NCBI GenBank assembly: GCA_002205965.3
Contig: NADL03000190.1
Span: 1 to 64,000 of the forward strand
Reading direction: 5' to 3'
DNA length: 64,000 nt
Source of the DNA: Kappaphycus alvarezii
Taxonomy: Eukaryota > Rhodophyta > Florideophyceae > Gigartinales > Solieriaceae
Within the stretch, counting starts at the first letter, position 1. Every line of letters starts with the position of its first letter. This document shows positions 10,395 to 21,569 of the stretch, one piece after another. The notes below the pieces were generated by a model. The model saw nothing but the letters and a program-made list of their open reading frames with translations, had not been told where the DNA came from and did not search any database. The position numbers and the translations under genes are program-made.

Positions 10395-12351
10395 GTTGCC
10401 GGATAGCGGTAGGGTGTAGAATGGAGCGGATGCGGCGGTTGAGGCAGCGGCCGCCAAACGGCGCGGTGGTGGGTGGAGGATGCGGGTGTCAGATGTTGTA
10501 AGCCGATGTAGGGTGTCGTTCTGGAGGTATGCTGTGGTTTCGTTGAGGTGCCGGGGTGGGGGGAGTCGAGTGGGGACGTTCGAGAGATTATGCTCTCAAT
10601 TGCAGGTTGAGTGGGAGGTCGAGGGCGATTGCAAGGGGGTCATAGGATGGAGCGAGAGGCGGGCAGGGCGGAGAGGGTGGGGCCGAAAACCTGTTGCACG
10701 AGTGCGGAGTTGCCGAGGAGGGATACCGTGTAGGCGATGATGTGAACGCTTGGGTCTGGCTAAGGCCGAGGCCACCCAGGCGGAATGGGAGTGTGGCTTG
10801 GGTCCAGCCTGTGTCGGTTTGGCGGCGGTGTATCTTTTCGAATACCCGTCGCAATCCCTTGTCAAACGGCTTGGCAAGGGCACCGGTTAAGGGCGGCGGG
10901 GTACCGCGGAAAAGATACATGAGCCGACAGGAGGATGCGCAGAACCGAAGGTCCTGAAAGGCGATATGGGGGTCGTTCAGCATGACGAGAGACGCCTAAA
11001 ACGTGCGGATAGTGTAAAGGGTATCGTCAACGAGGCGGAGGCATGCTGCGGGGCGGCCGACCGGGCTACCGAGCACAGTGGTCGCCTCCTCGGTCTTGAA
11101 ATCGCATGACAAGGCGGCGGCATTGAGGCGGTCCTGGGACGGGGCGGTCGGCCACCATGCGGAAGTCTTGTGGTGGGCTAGGTTAATATGGAATCCAGAG
11201 TGTCGTCCGCGTCGGAGAAATACGAGCACGGATCTGGCTTGTTCCAGTGGCACGATGAGATTACCGTCGTCCGCGTACCAGGCGTTAAGTGGAAGGTGGA
11301 GAAAGTTACTGCGGAGTTCCATGAGTAGAGGTTGCAGCGCGAGGGCGAACAGGAGCATTCCCAGGGGGTCCCCTGTTGGGTCCCGGTGCGGCTGCGTATG
11401 ATGTGGCGGCCGAACATGAGTCGCGAGTCGGAACCGTACAGGAAGTGCACAAAGCGGGAGGCCTCGGGCAGCCATGTGATTGTTTCGGCGAGGTTGACGC
11501 GACTTTCCACGGAGTTGAATGCTTTTTTGGCATCGACCTGGATGAGGACGTGTGGAGTGGAGGAGGGCGCGAGCTGGCGGATTTGCTCCCGAACGGCGTG
11601 GGCGATTGCTTCGGTAGCTGAGGGTACCCCAACCGCGAGTTGGACCGGGCGTTGGTATGCCGATAGAGCCGCTTGTTGGGGCACACGTTTCATGATGAGG
11701 CGTCCGATGAGGCGCCTGATGAGGAGTCCCACAGCGATTGGTCGCAAGCTACGGCATAGTGGGTCTTTAGGGAGACCTACAAGTGTTGCTCCGGCAAGGT
11801 ACTCCCCGAGCTCAGACGGCGCGTCGCCGTCCACGATGCAGTTCAAAAGTTTGGTGAGCCAGTCGAGGGCGCTGTTGGAAGGTTCGGCACCACCCGGAGC
11901 GTGGGCGATCAAGCGCAGAATGGCAGGGCGGAGGCCGTCTGGTCCTGGGCTAGAATGGTGAGGCAGTCGACGGAGTTCGCGACGTACTTCTGCGGCCGTG
12001 AATTTGAATGCGCGAGGCAGGCGCGATCTAGGAGCGGCCTCGACAATGAGCGAGGGTGAGGGGTGGAGAGCGATGAGTTTCGCAGCGTTGGCCTGTGTTG
12101 CGGGGACAGGGTGGTATAGGCCAGCGCAGGGCCTGGGTAGCTTTCCGGGAGGAGCCGTTGAGCAGGGCGCGCCTGCATCTCTCTGCCGGGGTCCCTCGAG
12201 GGGTAGGGTTTCGATTTTGAATTGCGGCGAAGGCGTCTGTCGCCTCATGCAGTAATTGACTCCATCGACCAGCTCGTGCGAGGAGGATACGTCGCTTGAT
12301 GGAGGCGACAGCACTCTGGGCGGTGGCGGTTCCGCGGTTCACCGCGGCCAT
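10395..12351 (-). pseudogene. NLR1 non-LTR reverse transcriptase, N-terminal and RT part
   Basis: Read on the minus strand from about 12351. An N-terminal helical region (12351-12110) shifts frame near 12110 into FTAAEVRRELRRLPHHSSPGPDGLR, the RT fingers. Motif A, IQVDAKKAFNSV, follows. Near 11375 the frame shifts again just at the motif-B glycines (RTGTQQG then GDPLGMLLFALALQP), and motif C is YADDGNLIV. After a TAG at 10996-10998 the same frame continues with LNDPHIAFQDLRFCASSCRLMYLFRGTPP, the thumb-like segment. The protein would reverse-transcribe at a nicked target. It continues past the GYP1 insertion into 2245-2808. Two frameshifts, one nonsense codon and the 7.5-kb insertion make it inactive. 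Confidence 0.8.
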
Positions 12352-12664
12352 TCTTACGAAGAACTAGCTTGGGAGGGCGAGCAGGCGGTGGAGGTATTCA
12401 CGTCGGAGGAACAGGCCCGGGATTCAACGTACCGGCCACAGATCTGCGCAAACAGGTCGTGAAACGGCACCTTCAGGAGTCAAAAAGAACAGTTTGCGAG
12501 CCAGTGAATAGATACAGACGGTTGCTTGCGCCTTCTATATGTAATAGAGCAGGCTCAGTATAGGATACCATAGAAGGAAAAGGTATGGTATCCGACTCGA
12601 AGAAACAGCTGGAAGATGGTAAGAAATATAACGACTACTGGTTGGCACGAGTCGTTCCTCCACA
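12352..12664. other. Gene-free interval between NLR1 and COP-A
   Basis: No supported ORF. It should contain the NLR1 5' region and perhaps a COP-A 3' LTR on the minus strand. The + sequence CCTCCACA ending at 12664 abuts a pyrimidine tract at 12665, as an LTR start TGTGGAGG next to a polypurine tract would look on the other strand. The other LTR end cannot be set because no second copy is in view. Confidence 0.35.
12563..12593. repeat. Perfect 10-bp inverted repeat (hairpin)
   Basis: GGATACCATA at 12563-12572 and its exact complement TATGGTATCC at 12584-12593 enclose an 11-base purine-rich loop. It lies between NLR1 and COP-A. It could be part of an LTR end or an RNA hairpin; nothing decides this. 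Confidence 0.7.
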
Positions 12665-12797
12665 GTCCCCCCTTCTCGAAGGAATACTGGACTGCGATCT
12701 TAGCCGACGAAAGAGACTCCGCGGCGAATAACCCATTGTTCTATAGGGTGCTTGCATATCCCTTCATCGATGATTCTATTGAGAACTGAGTTCTCCT

Positions 12798-13361
12798 TCA
12801 CCTTTGTTGAGAATCAGCAGGGTTCAACTCGCTCCGAATCCATGCCACATCACTGACTTTCATTTCTTCGTAGGCTTCTCGGACTGATCTAATGCCCACC
12901 ATCAACCTTTTCTCTGTAGTGATGGTATTTTTGATAATCACATCGAAGAGAGATTTTGAATCAGTAAACATAACGGACGGGAACGTTCCGGTTGGGAATT
13001 TTGTCGATATCGCTTTTGATTGCGATAGTGTAATCCATTGCGTCTGCAAAGCAAACGTTTCTCCACCTAGAACGGATCTGACCACCCTTCGAGACTTGTG
13101 TGTACTAAAGTGTAAGATGTTGCACTGGTCGTGTTTTTCGCACAATAAAATAAGAAATCCAAGTTGAGTTGATAGGTCGGCGTTATCGGCAAAGCTGCCG
13201 TCGCTGTAGGCTCGTAGATAAATGGAGGATTGATCCAATGGTCGTTGTAGAATTCTACGATAGGGATACTTGTATCCTTGCCGTATGATGCGGTTAATAA
13301 AGGTGATTGCCGGAGGACCGAAGGAATTGTTGGTTACCTGAGAAGCCTTGTTACAGCACAA
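12798..13361 (-). pseudogene. COP-A RNase H
   Basis: A frame of 187 codons on the minus strand. It holds YSDGSFADNADLSTQLGFL, then VLGGETFALQ, then FTDSKSLFDV, which place the catalytic D, E and D, and ends shortly after SELNPADS, the usual copia C-terminal NPAD motif. It is related to the RNase H scrap at 3-362. The stop falls about 120 bases from the candidate polypurine tract, as expected. Confidence 0.8.
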
Positions 13362-13367
13362 GCGATG

Positions 13368-14633
13368 TCAAGTCGGGTGTGAGTGAGCCATTGGAGTTGT
13401 TGGCGTAGCGAGCGATATTCCATCAGTGAAGCGTCTAGTGGTAGCGGCTTGATTCTGCGTAGATATTCGGTTTGAGACAAGCAAATACCGCCGGAGGTAG
13501 TCGACACTTTTGCATTCCAGCAAATGTAAAATTATCCATCTCTCTTGGTTTACACTCAAACCTTTCTTCCGTCTGCTCTGTGTGGATCAGAAAGTCTCTG
13601 TACCCGCATGGAAGCTTTCATAGACGTAGTACCCGGACAGGCCTGCTAGTTTTGCCGTCTAGGGGCTTAAAAAACAAACGGATGTCGAGTGAACACTGAT
13701 TCATCTGGAGTTCATTGCGAAGATGAGACGTAATTGTGGCGTCCCAGTAGTCTCCCGCATCAGTCAATCCATAGAGCGGCTTGAGAAGTTTCAGTAGGTG
13801 GTTTTGTCGAGCTGCAGTTCTTCTGTTGGTTTGACATAAACATCCCGCAATAATTCGCCTGCAGACTGTAGGTACGCTTGTGTCACATCTTGCGACCAAA
13901 TACGAAGCCAAATATAGATGCTAGGGCTATGATCAAACGAAACATAGCTTTGTCGAAGCATTGTCACCGGATGAATCAGTTTGTGTAATTCCTTGTCCTT
14001 GAAACCTTGTACAACATAACGTGCTTTGTATAGCTCGTCTTTTGTGCCCTTATGCTTGATGCTTAGCACAAACCGCCCGCCTATTATGTTAGCATCCTTC
14101 GGTAGCTCCTCGCGCAGTACAACCTCGAATATGATCCGGTCTAGTAGACCACGTATTTCTTTTGCCCTTGCTTCGGCAAAGCGGGGGTCAGACTTTCGAG
14201 GATCAGTTGGTTCAAGAACTTCCGTAAGATATACGCGGAGAGGAGGTGATGAATTGGCCAAGAAAGATGTTGAGTAGATGATCTTATTTAGTAATGAGTT
14301 TCCATCTGCCTTGGAAGCTGGCATGATATTCGATATATTATATTTCGCCTCTCGATCCGGTCTCTGAACCCAGACTTGTTTGCTTTGCACCTTGTTACCT
14401 CGTAAGGTCCTTACAAATCCTTTAATTCTCTTGCATACATATACATGATCTCCAGCGTGTACTATAAAGTCAGCGGCAGGTGGGACACGCTCTCGAATTG
14501 CCCGTTGGAGGCTGAGCTCTACACTGATGTCCGCCATTTCAATTCTTGCTAGGTCCATAGCTCGCAAGCGGTCAGCATGATTGAGTAAAGGTGTCGAGTG
14601 TGGATCAAACCTAGGAATTGTTCCAAAAACCAA
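13368..14633 (-). pseudogene. COP-A reverse transcriptase
   Basis: The frame 14633-13791 starts with a pre-RT segment (GTIPRFDPHSTPLL, a basic VQRPDREAKYNISNI block) and enters RT with IIGGRFVLSIKHKGTKDELYKARYVVQGFKD and SQDVTQAYLQS, where the catalytic D of motif A lies. It then shifts to the frame 13911-13618 (LLKPLYGLTDAGDYW). The YVDD region is too broken to read with confidence, and a further shifted frame covers 13559-13368. The enzyme is inactive as it stands. Confidence 0.7.
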
Positions 14634-14644
14634 TAGAGATGGAA

Positions 14645-15190
14645 CTAGCCCATCAGTCCGGTGGTATCATTCATGGCCTTGATACTCAGCTGGAGTGCAA
14701 TTGCCGTGTCAACACCGGGGATATCTTCTGTGATCTTGTTGAAGATCCTTCGCAGGGGCTCATGGTAGCGCTCACCGTTTCCCAACGCATTGTGAGAGTG
14801 GACGCCAGAGATCTTTAACTGAATACCAGCGGACTTCGCGAGTGTCTCGAATTCCTTGCCAGTAAAAAATACTATCTTGATCCACGCGCATTTTGTCCGG
14901 GTAACCCACGTATGTTGAAGCCCAGCAGACAATAAAAGCATTCCAGATTGCTGGGGTTGTCTTATCGGGTAGGAATATAGCAGAAAGAAATGGGTGTGGA
15001 GGTCAACGACGTGAAGTGCTGGGCGTCCCTGTAGCCAGACGAGGTCAAGAGCAATTTCATGATTGAATACACAATCAGATGGAGGAAAACTGACTCGGAA
15101 ACGATGCGGCCCTTTGTTATAGCGTTGGAAATTTTGGCAAGCCTTGCTGATCTGCTTTAACACTGCGAGAGTCTCGGGGGATGTGTCCAC
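14645..15190 (-). pseudogene. COP-A integrase core
   Basis: A frame of 181 codons. It starts with a CQNFQRYNKGPHRFRVSFP stretch typical of the segment after the integrase zinc domain. The core shows EIALDLVWLQGRPALHVVDLHTHF (first D), a WIKIVFFTGKEFETLAKSAGI stretch where the second D is no longer obvious, and SHNALGNGERYH where the catalytic E is expected. It would join cDNA to target DNA. The missing second acidic residue suggests decay. Confidence 0.65.
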
Positions 15191-15330
15191 GGGACGTATG
15201 CGCTTAAGGAGATTGTATAGTTTTGAAGCCGAGGGGTGCCAGTAATGTCTGTGTAATCGACTTAGCTCCGCCCGTGTGAATAAAGTATCCTTGATGTTCC
15301 AATCAACGTATAGATGGTTGAATTTTCGGA

Positions 15331-15813
15331 CTATTGGTAGTTCCAGCCGTACTGACGGCTATGCAACACATTTTCCACATTGTCAGCTACAAGCCGTTGT
15401 TTGTCCAATATATCCAGTCCAAGTAAAAACGGGATATCAGAATCGACATCATCAACGTCCAATTCGAGGAAGGCGCCGTCTGGAGTCGGTATTACGTATA
15501 TTACAGTTCCTAGGCTAGCATAGATGCTATCGCCGAACTTGAAGCTGTAGTCGGACGAAGATAGCTTCATCTTCTTTTTCATCTGACGGTATAACGCCTT
15601 AGCTTGTGCCAGTCCGATACATGAGCGTTGTGCGCCGATATCAAGACACGCACCAATGAACGGTTTAGGTGTGTTAGAGAAATGAGTGTCACAGTACTTG
15701 ATATTAATGACATTTCGGTTGTCATGGGATGAGGATAAATGAGTATCATGACAGAGGCGGTGATCGACATGATAAGACGTAAATATTCCGTGTTCGTTTC
15801 CCCTTTGCCGCAT
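15331..15813 (-). pseudogene. COP-A aspartic protease
   Basis: A frame of 160 codons with CLDIGAQRSCIG, an aspartic protease active site with I in place of S or T after the catalytic D, then FGDSIYASLG and the second motif FLLGLDIL. It would mature the Gag-Pol polyprotein. The gag-protease boundary cannot be placed because the region 15814-16450 is in several frames. Confidence 0.65.
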
Positions 15814-16453
15814 ACTCGGGTGACGGCACTTGCATTATATTCCTTATCCAAATAGACGGGGTGAGTACGATGAATCATCCTGCGGTAATGCGTTAGCGAC
15901 AGATGCAGGTGAAATGAACCTACTGGAGGTTACAGAAGAACTGAAGCTATTGATGTGTGATAAATTGAAGCGACTTGAACCGTTACTTGATGTATTGTCT
16001 TCATTAGTGAACCGAATCAAAATATTTCGTCGAGGGTGGGTCTCAAGTATCGGAGATTCAAAGATGCTAGAGTTGATTTCATCTTTAGAAAATGCAAGTG
16101 GTGATGTGTGAGGCGACGTTTGCGAAAGGTGGTGTGGGAAGCTTGAGTGAATAGAATATACTGGGGATCTGGCACTTGTTCCGAATCCACAACGGAGTCC
16201 TCATCGTCAGTTTCTTGTAGTGACTCCTCAAGATACGCATTTTCATCTGCCTTATTACATTGAGGGCTTAGTGAAACCATCAGGATCTTTCACGATATCA
16301 AAAAATACTTGAAAGGAAATTAATGTGCTCAGATTGTTCCGATAAAATCTTTTTAAAATAAATACCTTTTGCTTTAGTTGTCTTGTTGCGCAGCATAAAT
16401 GAAATTCGATTCTTGACGATGCGATCACGTCACGTGGTTGAGTACATCGACGT

Positions 16454-17791
16454 TCACGTGGTCGTACTTCCGCAATTGAAGCATTTTGCGTCGGAGGAAG
16501 AGGTAATGTGCTTGCGGTGACGAGCATGTGGATCCCTTCCATAGCGCGCTTGAGATTGGAACCAGTTGGCTGCTCCATTAGTTTGGCTGAGGCGATAGTA
16601 TCCGTTTTCTGGGCTTAAGGAAGCAACTTCAACAGATTCTGGTTGAAAATTCTTTGGTGCTCTGTATTGGGAGTGTGGCATGAACAGTTGGGGTTGCGAT
16701 GGTGACTTGAGATGCGGTACTTGTCTAGATAGTTCCTGTGATCTGTGAGGAGTATTTGTGATAGACAAAGCGTTTGACGGTAGTGAATGGGCTGGTTGTA
16801 GGTTGCACAGATACGGGCGTTGTGTTCCGCTCTGTCCAAAGCGTCGAGAAACGTTTTAAAATCGCTTCCTGGGTTATTCATGCTGTTAATGGGGCGGCGG
16901 CCCATGGTTTCATCCGCACGGAAAGATAGAGCACATGTTTCTGGTATTCTTCCGAGTTACGACCAGGTGAGCACTGGGGAACAAGATCCTCAATTTTTCT
17001 TGCGAGTTTCTGGAGTGCTTCGCCTTCGTTAGCAGAATCTATCATGAAGTTATTGATGTTGAGCAGTGACACCTCGTCTTCTATGGACTGCATACGAGTT
17101 GTGCTGCAATAGCGTTGCTGCAATGCATGTACTATTTGATCCCAGCTTTGCATGTTACGCAAAGAGGAGTAGTAGAAACGCAATGCTTCATTTCGGAACA
17201 TATTGTGGATGAGAGAGATACGTTGGCTCTGCTGGATGTTGTTGACGTTGCAGAGATGGTCAAATTGGGTCAAAGCCATATGATGTTTTCCCTTGAAGTC
17301 CCACCAAACTTCGAGGAGTCTCGACTATAGAAAGCGTAAATTTTGCTGGCCCCGTTTCCATTCTCTTGGTCGAAATGTAGATGGCGATTTACCGGTTGGT
17401 GATTGCTACCTTCTCGGTGAGGGGTTTGCAGATTCCTAGGAGGAGGAGTGTTGACTTCCAGTTGTAGCCTTCCTTGTTTTAAGTTGTGGTACCTGTGGTA
17501 TGCCTCGCTTATGTCATTGTGAAATTCCCGTTCCGGCCATATCACACTGACGATGCGAATGCATAGCAGATTGGAATTCAAATGTTGGTTTGGGGACGAA
17601 GGCTGCGGTCTCCCATAAACACTCTTATGCACTTGTATATGTTACTTTTGGTAAGAATTTCCGCCCTGGTGAGACCCATATAGAGAACTCTTCCTTGAGT
17701 AGCATCCGAAGGTCTTCTCCACGAGCTTGAGGATTGAAATCATCGAATGTTCGGAGAAGCGAACAATATTTTGTTGTAAGGTGTTGTCGGG
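16454..17791 (-). pseudogene. COP-A gag
   Basis: Several overlapping minus frames (17828-17625, 17632-17270, 17279-16878, 16768-16454) read as one capsid protein. One includes NMQSWDQIVHALQQRYCSTTRMQSIEDEVSLLNI, a copia capsid pattern, and the last ends with CFNCG, the start of a zinc knuckle. The most upstream frame runs into COP-D LTR sequence after 17791, so its N-terminus there is not real. Confidence 0.6.
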
Positions 17792-19047
17792 TTTCTAACT
17801 CACTGCGTCCACTAACAGAATCCCGCAATCTATTGCCATGAGGATTTCAAGATCTTGGCCCGGTGATAACAGTCATTAGGGCAATTTTTGAACTGCTTCC
17901 AAAGTTGACACATTTGTTGTAACAGGTTGGCCCAATACACACATCAATACAGTACGCTTATTTTGCAAACTTATCGGAACCGAATTCCCTTGTGCCAGAA
18001 TAACGGACTCAATCCGTCATACGTATAATAGAGTCACATAACTGATTTTGGATGCAGTCGGTCCAATCTTCATCATAATTAGGAACCTCATACATATGAT
18101 GAAATCACATAACTGATTTTTGGATGCAGATGTACAAACCAGAATCATAACTAGAAACCACATACGTATGATGGAATCACATAACTGATTTTGGATGCAG
18201 TTGTACCAACCAATATCATAACTAGAAACCACATACGTATGATGGAATCACATAACTGATTTTTGGATGCAGTTGTACAAACCAATAACATAACTAGAAC
18301 CACATACGTATGGTGGAATCACATAACTGATTTCTGGATGCAGCTGGATAAAACCCATAATCATAACTAGAAACCTCATACGTATGATGGAATCACATAA
18401 CTGATTTCTGGATGCAGCTGGATAAAACCCATAATCATAACTAGAAACCTCATACGTATGATGGAGTCACATAACTGATTTTTGGATGCAGCTGGATAAA
18501 AGCCATAATCATAACTAGAAACCTCATACGTAATATAAAATCAAATACCTCTTTCTAGGAGTCATGACAGTATTTCCATAATTGATTCCTACTGTACAAA
18601 CTCAGTACAGTAAGAAGTACAGTACTTGGTATATTACGATGTACAGTTCGAAGTACAGTTCCTCATTTGGCAACTATTACAGTACGTGTACACCACTGCA
18701 CAAAAGGTTTCTACTCTTAGCTGTACCACGTGTACATCACATACACAACTGCCGCCACGTACACGTGTACATAGCTTCCCTCAGCATATCTCTCATACAG
18801 TATACTCCTCATCCACTTATAGTACCCTACCCCACGTAAAATCTCCCCATAAACAACATTTTGCCTCTAAGTCGCCGACCTCTCAAAATCATACTTTCGT
18901 CCCTGGAACTCTGGATTTCTTCCGAAATGCCTTAGGGCCACCTTCAATCAACACGTGTGCATGTGTACACGTGGAACTGCCTCATGCCTCTCATGAGGTT
19001 TGGCACCGATGTGGGGGTCATGTGATCGTCTTGCCAAATCAACAACA
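17792..19047 (-). repeat. COP-D 3' LTR, truncated
   Basis: On the minus strand the LTR starts TGTTGTTGATTTGGC at 19047, directly after the polypurine tract. It matches the solo LTRs at 47021-48170, 53062-54215 and 59091-60236 but lacks their last 130 bases or so, ending at 17792 against COP-A sequence. It contains an expanded minisatellite (18016-18535). Confidence 0.85.
18016..18535. repeat. LTR minisatellite, period about 70 bp
   Basis: Seven tandem units begin near 18020, 18092, 18162, 18232, 18301, 18378 and 18450. Each contains CATACGTATGATGG, CACATAACTGATTT, GGATGCAG and CATAACTAGAAAC. The same unit occurs about four times in the COP-B 3' LTR, seven times in the COP-B 5' LTR, three times in the COP-E LTR and four times in each solo LTR of COP-F, so copy number is unstable. 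Confidence 0.85.
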
Positions 19048-19162
19048 CCCCCCTCGATTACATGACCTAAGCATCGTGCAGCCCTCCGAGGCCTAGAGAT
19101 TTTCTGCATTTTATGAATATAATGCGACCAAGAGCTTGGTGAGTATATCTGCGGGCATATCT
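19048..19162 (-). pseudogene. COP-D Pol C-terminus and polypurine tract
   Basis: The minus strand reads MPADILTK at the junction and stops soon after; this is the tail of the RNase H interrupted by COP-B. The tract CGAGGGGGG at 19048-19056 (complement) abuts the LTR start and would prime plus-strand synthesis. Bases 19158-19162 are tatct, the target duplication of COP-B, which recurs at 32227-32231. Confidence 0.75.
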
Positions 19163-20447
19163 TGAGATGAGTTGCGATGGGGAAGGCTGGTGGAGAGAGG
19201 ATGAAGCTGCGGGCTTGGCTACCCAGAATTTACTCGGTACTCTAAAATTCTGACCTTAAGTACAACCTGCAACTACTCTAACTCACTGCGTCCATTAACA
19301 AAAACATGGAAACTGAACCATTTGGACAGATTGAAACATATTTGGCCCAGTAATAACGTTCAATTGGGGCATTTTTAGAACTGCTTCCAAAGTTGTCAAA
19401 TTCGTGTAAGACAGTTTGGCCCAATACACACATCAAACAGCACCTTATTTTGTAAACTCATCCGAATCGAATTCTCTTGTGCCAAAATAACGGACTCAAC
19501 CCGTATACGTATTATGGAATCACACAACTGATTTGGATGCAGCCGGCAAACCGTAATCATAATTAGAAACTCATACGTATTATAGAATCACATAACTGAT
19601 TTTGGATGCAGCCGGCAAACCGTAATCATAATCAGAACCTCATACGTATAGAGATCACATAACTGATTTGGGTTGCAGCCGGCAAACCATAATCATAACT
19701 AGAAACTCATACGTATTATAGAATCACAAAACTGATTTTGGATGCAGCCTGCGGATACAGCAGGCATTCTACTGTACCTGGAGAGACCGGAGCGGTGTAG
19801 CCATGATAGTTTTTTCATAACCAACTCCCACTGTATGAACTCAAGTGCGGTAAGAAGTACAGTACGAGGTACAGTAAGAAGCACAGTACGAGGTACAGTA
19901 CGAAACTTGACACCAGTACAGTATGTGTACACCACTGCACCAAAGGTTTCTACTCTTTGCTGTACCACGTGTACATCACATACACAACTGCCACCACGTA
20001 CACGTGTAACCTCGACATACCTCTTTATACAGTATACTCCTCACCCACTTACAGTGCCCTACCCTATGTAAAATGACCCATAAACACCACTCTGCCCTCT
20101 AAAATAGCTCAAAGTCAACCCTTACACCTCTACAGTCATTACACGTGACATCACCAGCCAATAGAATGCAGCATTTGACCTATCAGCCAATAGGATTAAC
20201 AGGCAATTCTTAGCCTAGGCATTATGGGCCAAGTTCCACTTGTCAACAATATGCAAAAATTGCATTTATCGTCGACCCCCTCGAAAATGGCTTTTCGTCC
20301 CGGCAACTTTGTTTTTCGGTAAATTTGGCATATATTATCCTCAGAACCACATGTGTCCACGTGTACAGATATACAGCTTTCCCAACCTCCGTGCGAGACG
20401 TCTAGTCAAGGCGATGGGCGTGTGATCGTCTCACAAAATCACCAACA
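19163..20447 (-). repeat. COP-B 3' LTR
   Basis: Begins TGAGATGAGTT on the + strand after tatct and ends ACCAACA before a C-rich tract; on the minus strand it therefore starts TGTTGGT after ATCGGGGGG (complement of 20448-20456), its polypurine tract. It has about four minisatellite units at 19503-19745 and repeated GTACAGTA and GTACACGTGTAC motifs. Confidence 0.9.
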
Positions 20448-20464
20448 CCCCCCGATCACATGCC

Positions 20465-21564
20465 CTAAGCATCGCGCAGATCGCCAAGTCCCAGAAACCT
20501 CACACATTTATTGAACGAAAGTCGTCCAAGAGGCTTCGTTAGTATATCTGCTGGCATTTCGGAAGACGGTACACGGAAGAGGGAAACAATATTGCGATGG
20601 ATAGCATCTCTGACAAAGTGGTATGAGATATCGATATGCTTGTTACGCCGGTTGACCCCCTCGTTTCCTGCAAAGGATATGGTTCCTGTATTATCACAAC
20701 CGATTGTAACAGTACCATCTTCTGATTTTCCCAATGCATCTGCCAGAAGGCATCTTAACCAGGCGGCTTCTTTACATGCATCACAAAGCGCGATGTACTC
20801 TGCTTCGCAGGTAGACTTTGCAACAACCGTTTGCCTCCTCGACGACCAGCTGACGGCTCTACCACAAAGCTTGAATACATAGCCGCTGGTGGACTTTCTT
20901 GAGTTCAAGCAGCCACCCCAGTCCGCATCACTAAAGCCTTCGAGGTACTCCACTGAGAGATTTCCGTTAGGACAACACCAGTTGAGAGTGTTCCTTTGAT
21001 GAACCTCAAAACCCTTTTCGCGGCCTGCCAGTGGTCCTCGCGAGGCTTCTCACAGTGTTGAGACAGTTTTCCAACCGCGTAGGCTAAATCTGGACGAGAA
21101 CCAACCATCAGGAACATCAGACAGCAGATGATCTGTCGATACGGGACATCGCAGTACGGCCTTGTCGAAGACTCGGGGTGGAATCCCTGTTCCATTGGTG
21201 TAGTCACGGAATTACAACTGAACATTCCAAAACGTTTCAGTACGGATTCGGCATACGCCTTCTGCGATATACAGACTAGCTTGGACGACCTTTCCTACTA
21301 ATTTCAAGCCCTATGCACTTTTTCGCCTCTCCCAGGTCTTTCATCTCAAAACTTTTATTTAATTCCGCTTTCATCCAGGCCACGGCGGTTATATCACTAC
21401 CGGCGAGCAGCAAGTCATCCACATAAAGGGCAATGAGCATTATGCTGTCATTCGATATGTTTGTGTACAAGCACGCGTCACTTCTCGTCGTCTTAAACCC
21501 GAGCCCATTAATCAAGAAGTCGTCAATCTTTTTGTGCCATTGACGACTCGCTTGTTTAAGGCCA
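20465..21564 (-). pseudogene. COP-B RT C-terminal part and RNase H
   Basis: Frame 21515-21276 holds ALYVDDLLLAGSD, the catalytic RT motif, and FEMKDLGEAKKCIGLEI. Frame 21225-20905 has MVGSRPDLAYAVGKLSQHCEKP. Frame 20953-20465 is RNase H with FSDADWGG, KSTCEAEYIAL and IGCDNTGTI (D, E and D), then HIDISYHF and PADILTKPLGR. COP-C interrupts the gene upstream at 21569, and the RT N-terminal part resumes at 26490. At least two frameshifts separate the frames. Confidence 0.85.
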
Positions 21565-21569
21565 TAAAT

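Larger units (their letters stand above)
12665..17791 (-). mobile_element. COP-A, degraded divergent Ty1/copia element
   Basis: A minus-strand copia order of gag (about 17791-16454), protease (15813-15331), integrase (15190-14645), RT (14633-13368) and RNase H (13361-12798), broken by many frameshifts. The protein sequence differs clearly from COP-B to COP-G and is nearer the copia lineages common in fungi and protists. A candidate polypurine tract (minus GAGAAGGGGGGAC) lies at 12665-12678. The 5' end is cut at 17791, where LTR sequence of COP-D begins without a target duplication, so the 5' LTR is lost. Confidence 0.75.

Noticed and set aside
18016-18535. A CRISPR array
   Set aside because: The units are contiguous tandem repeats without unique spacers, lie inside a eukaryotic LTR and vary in number between LTRs.
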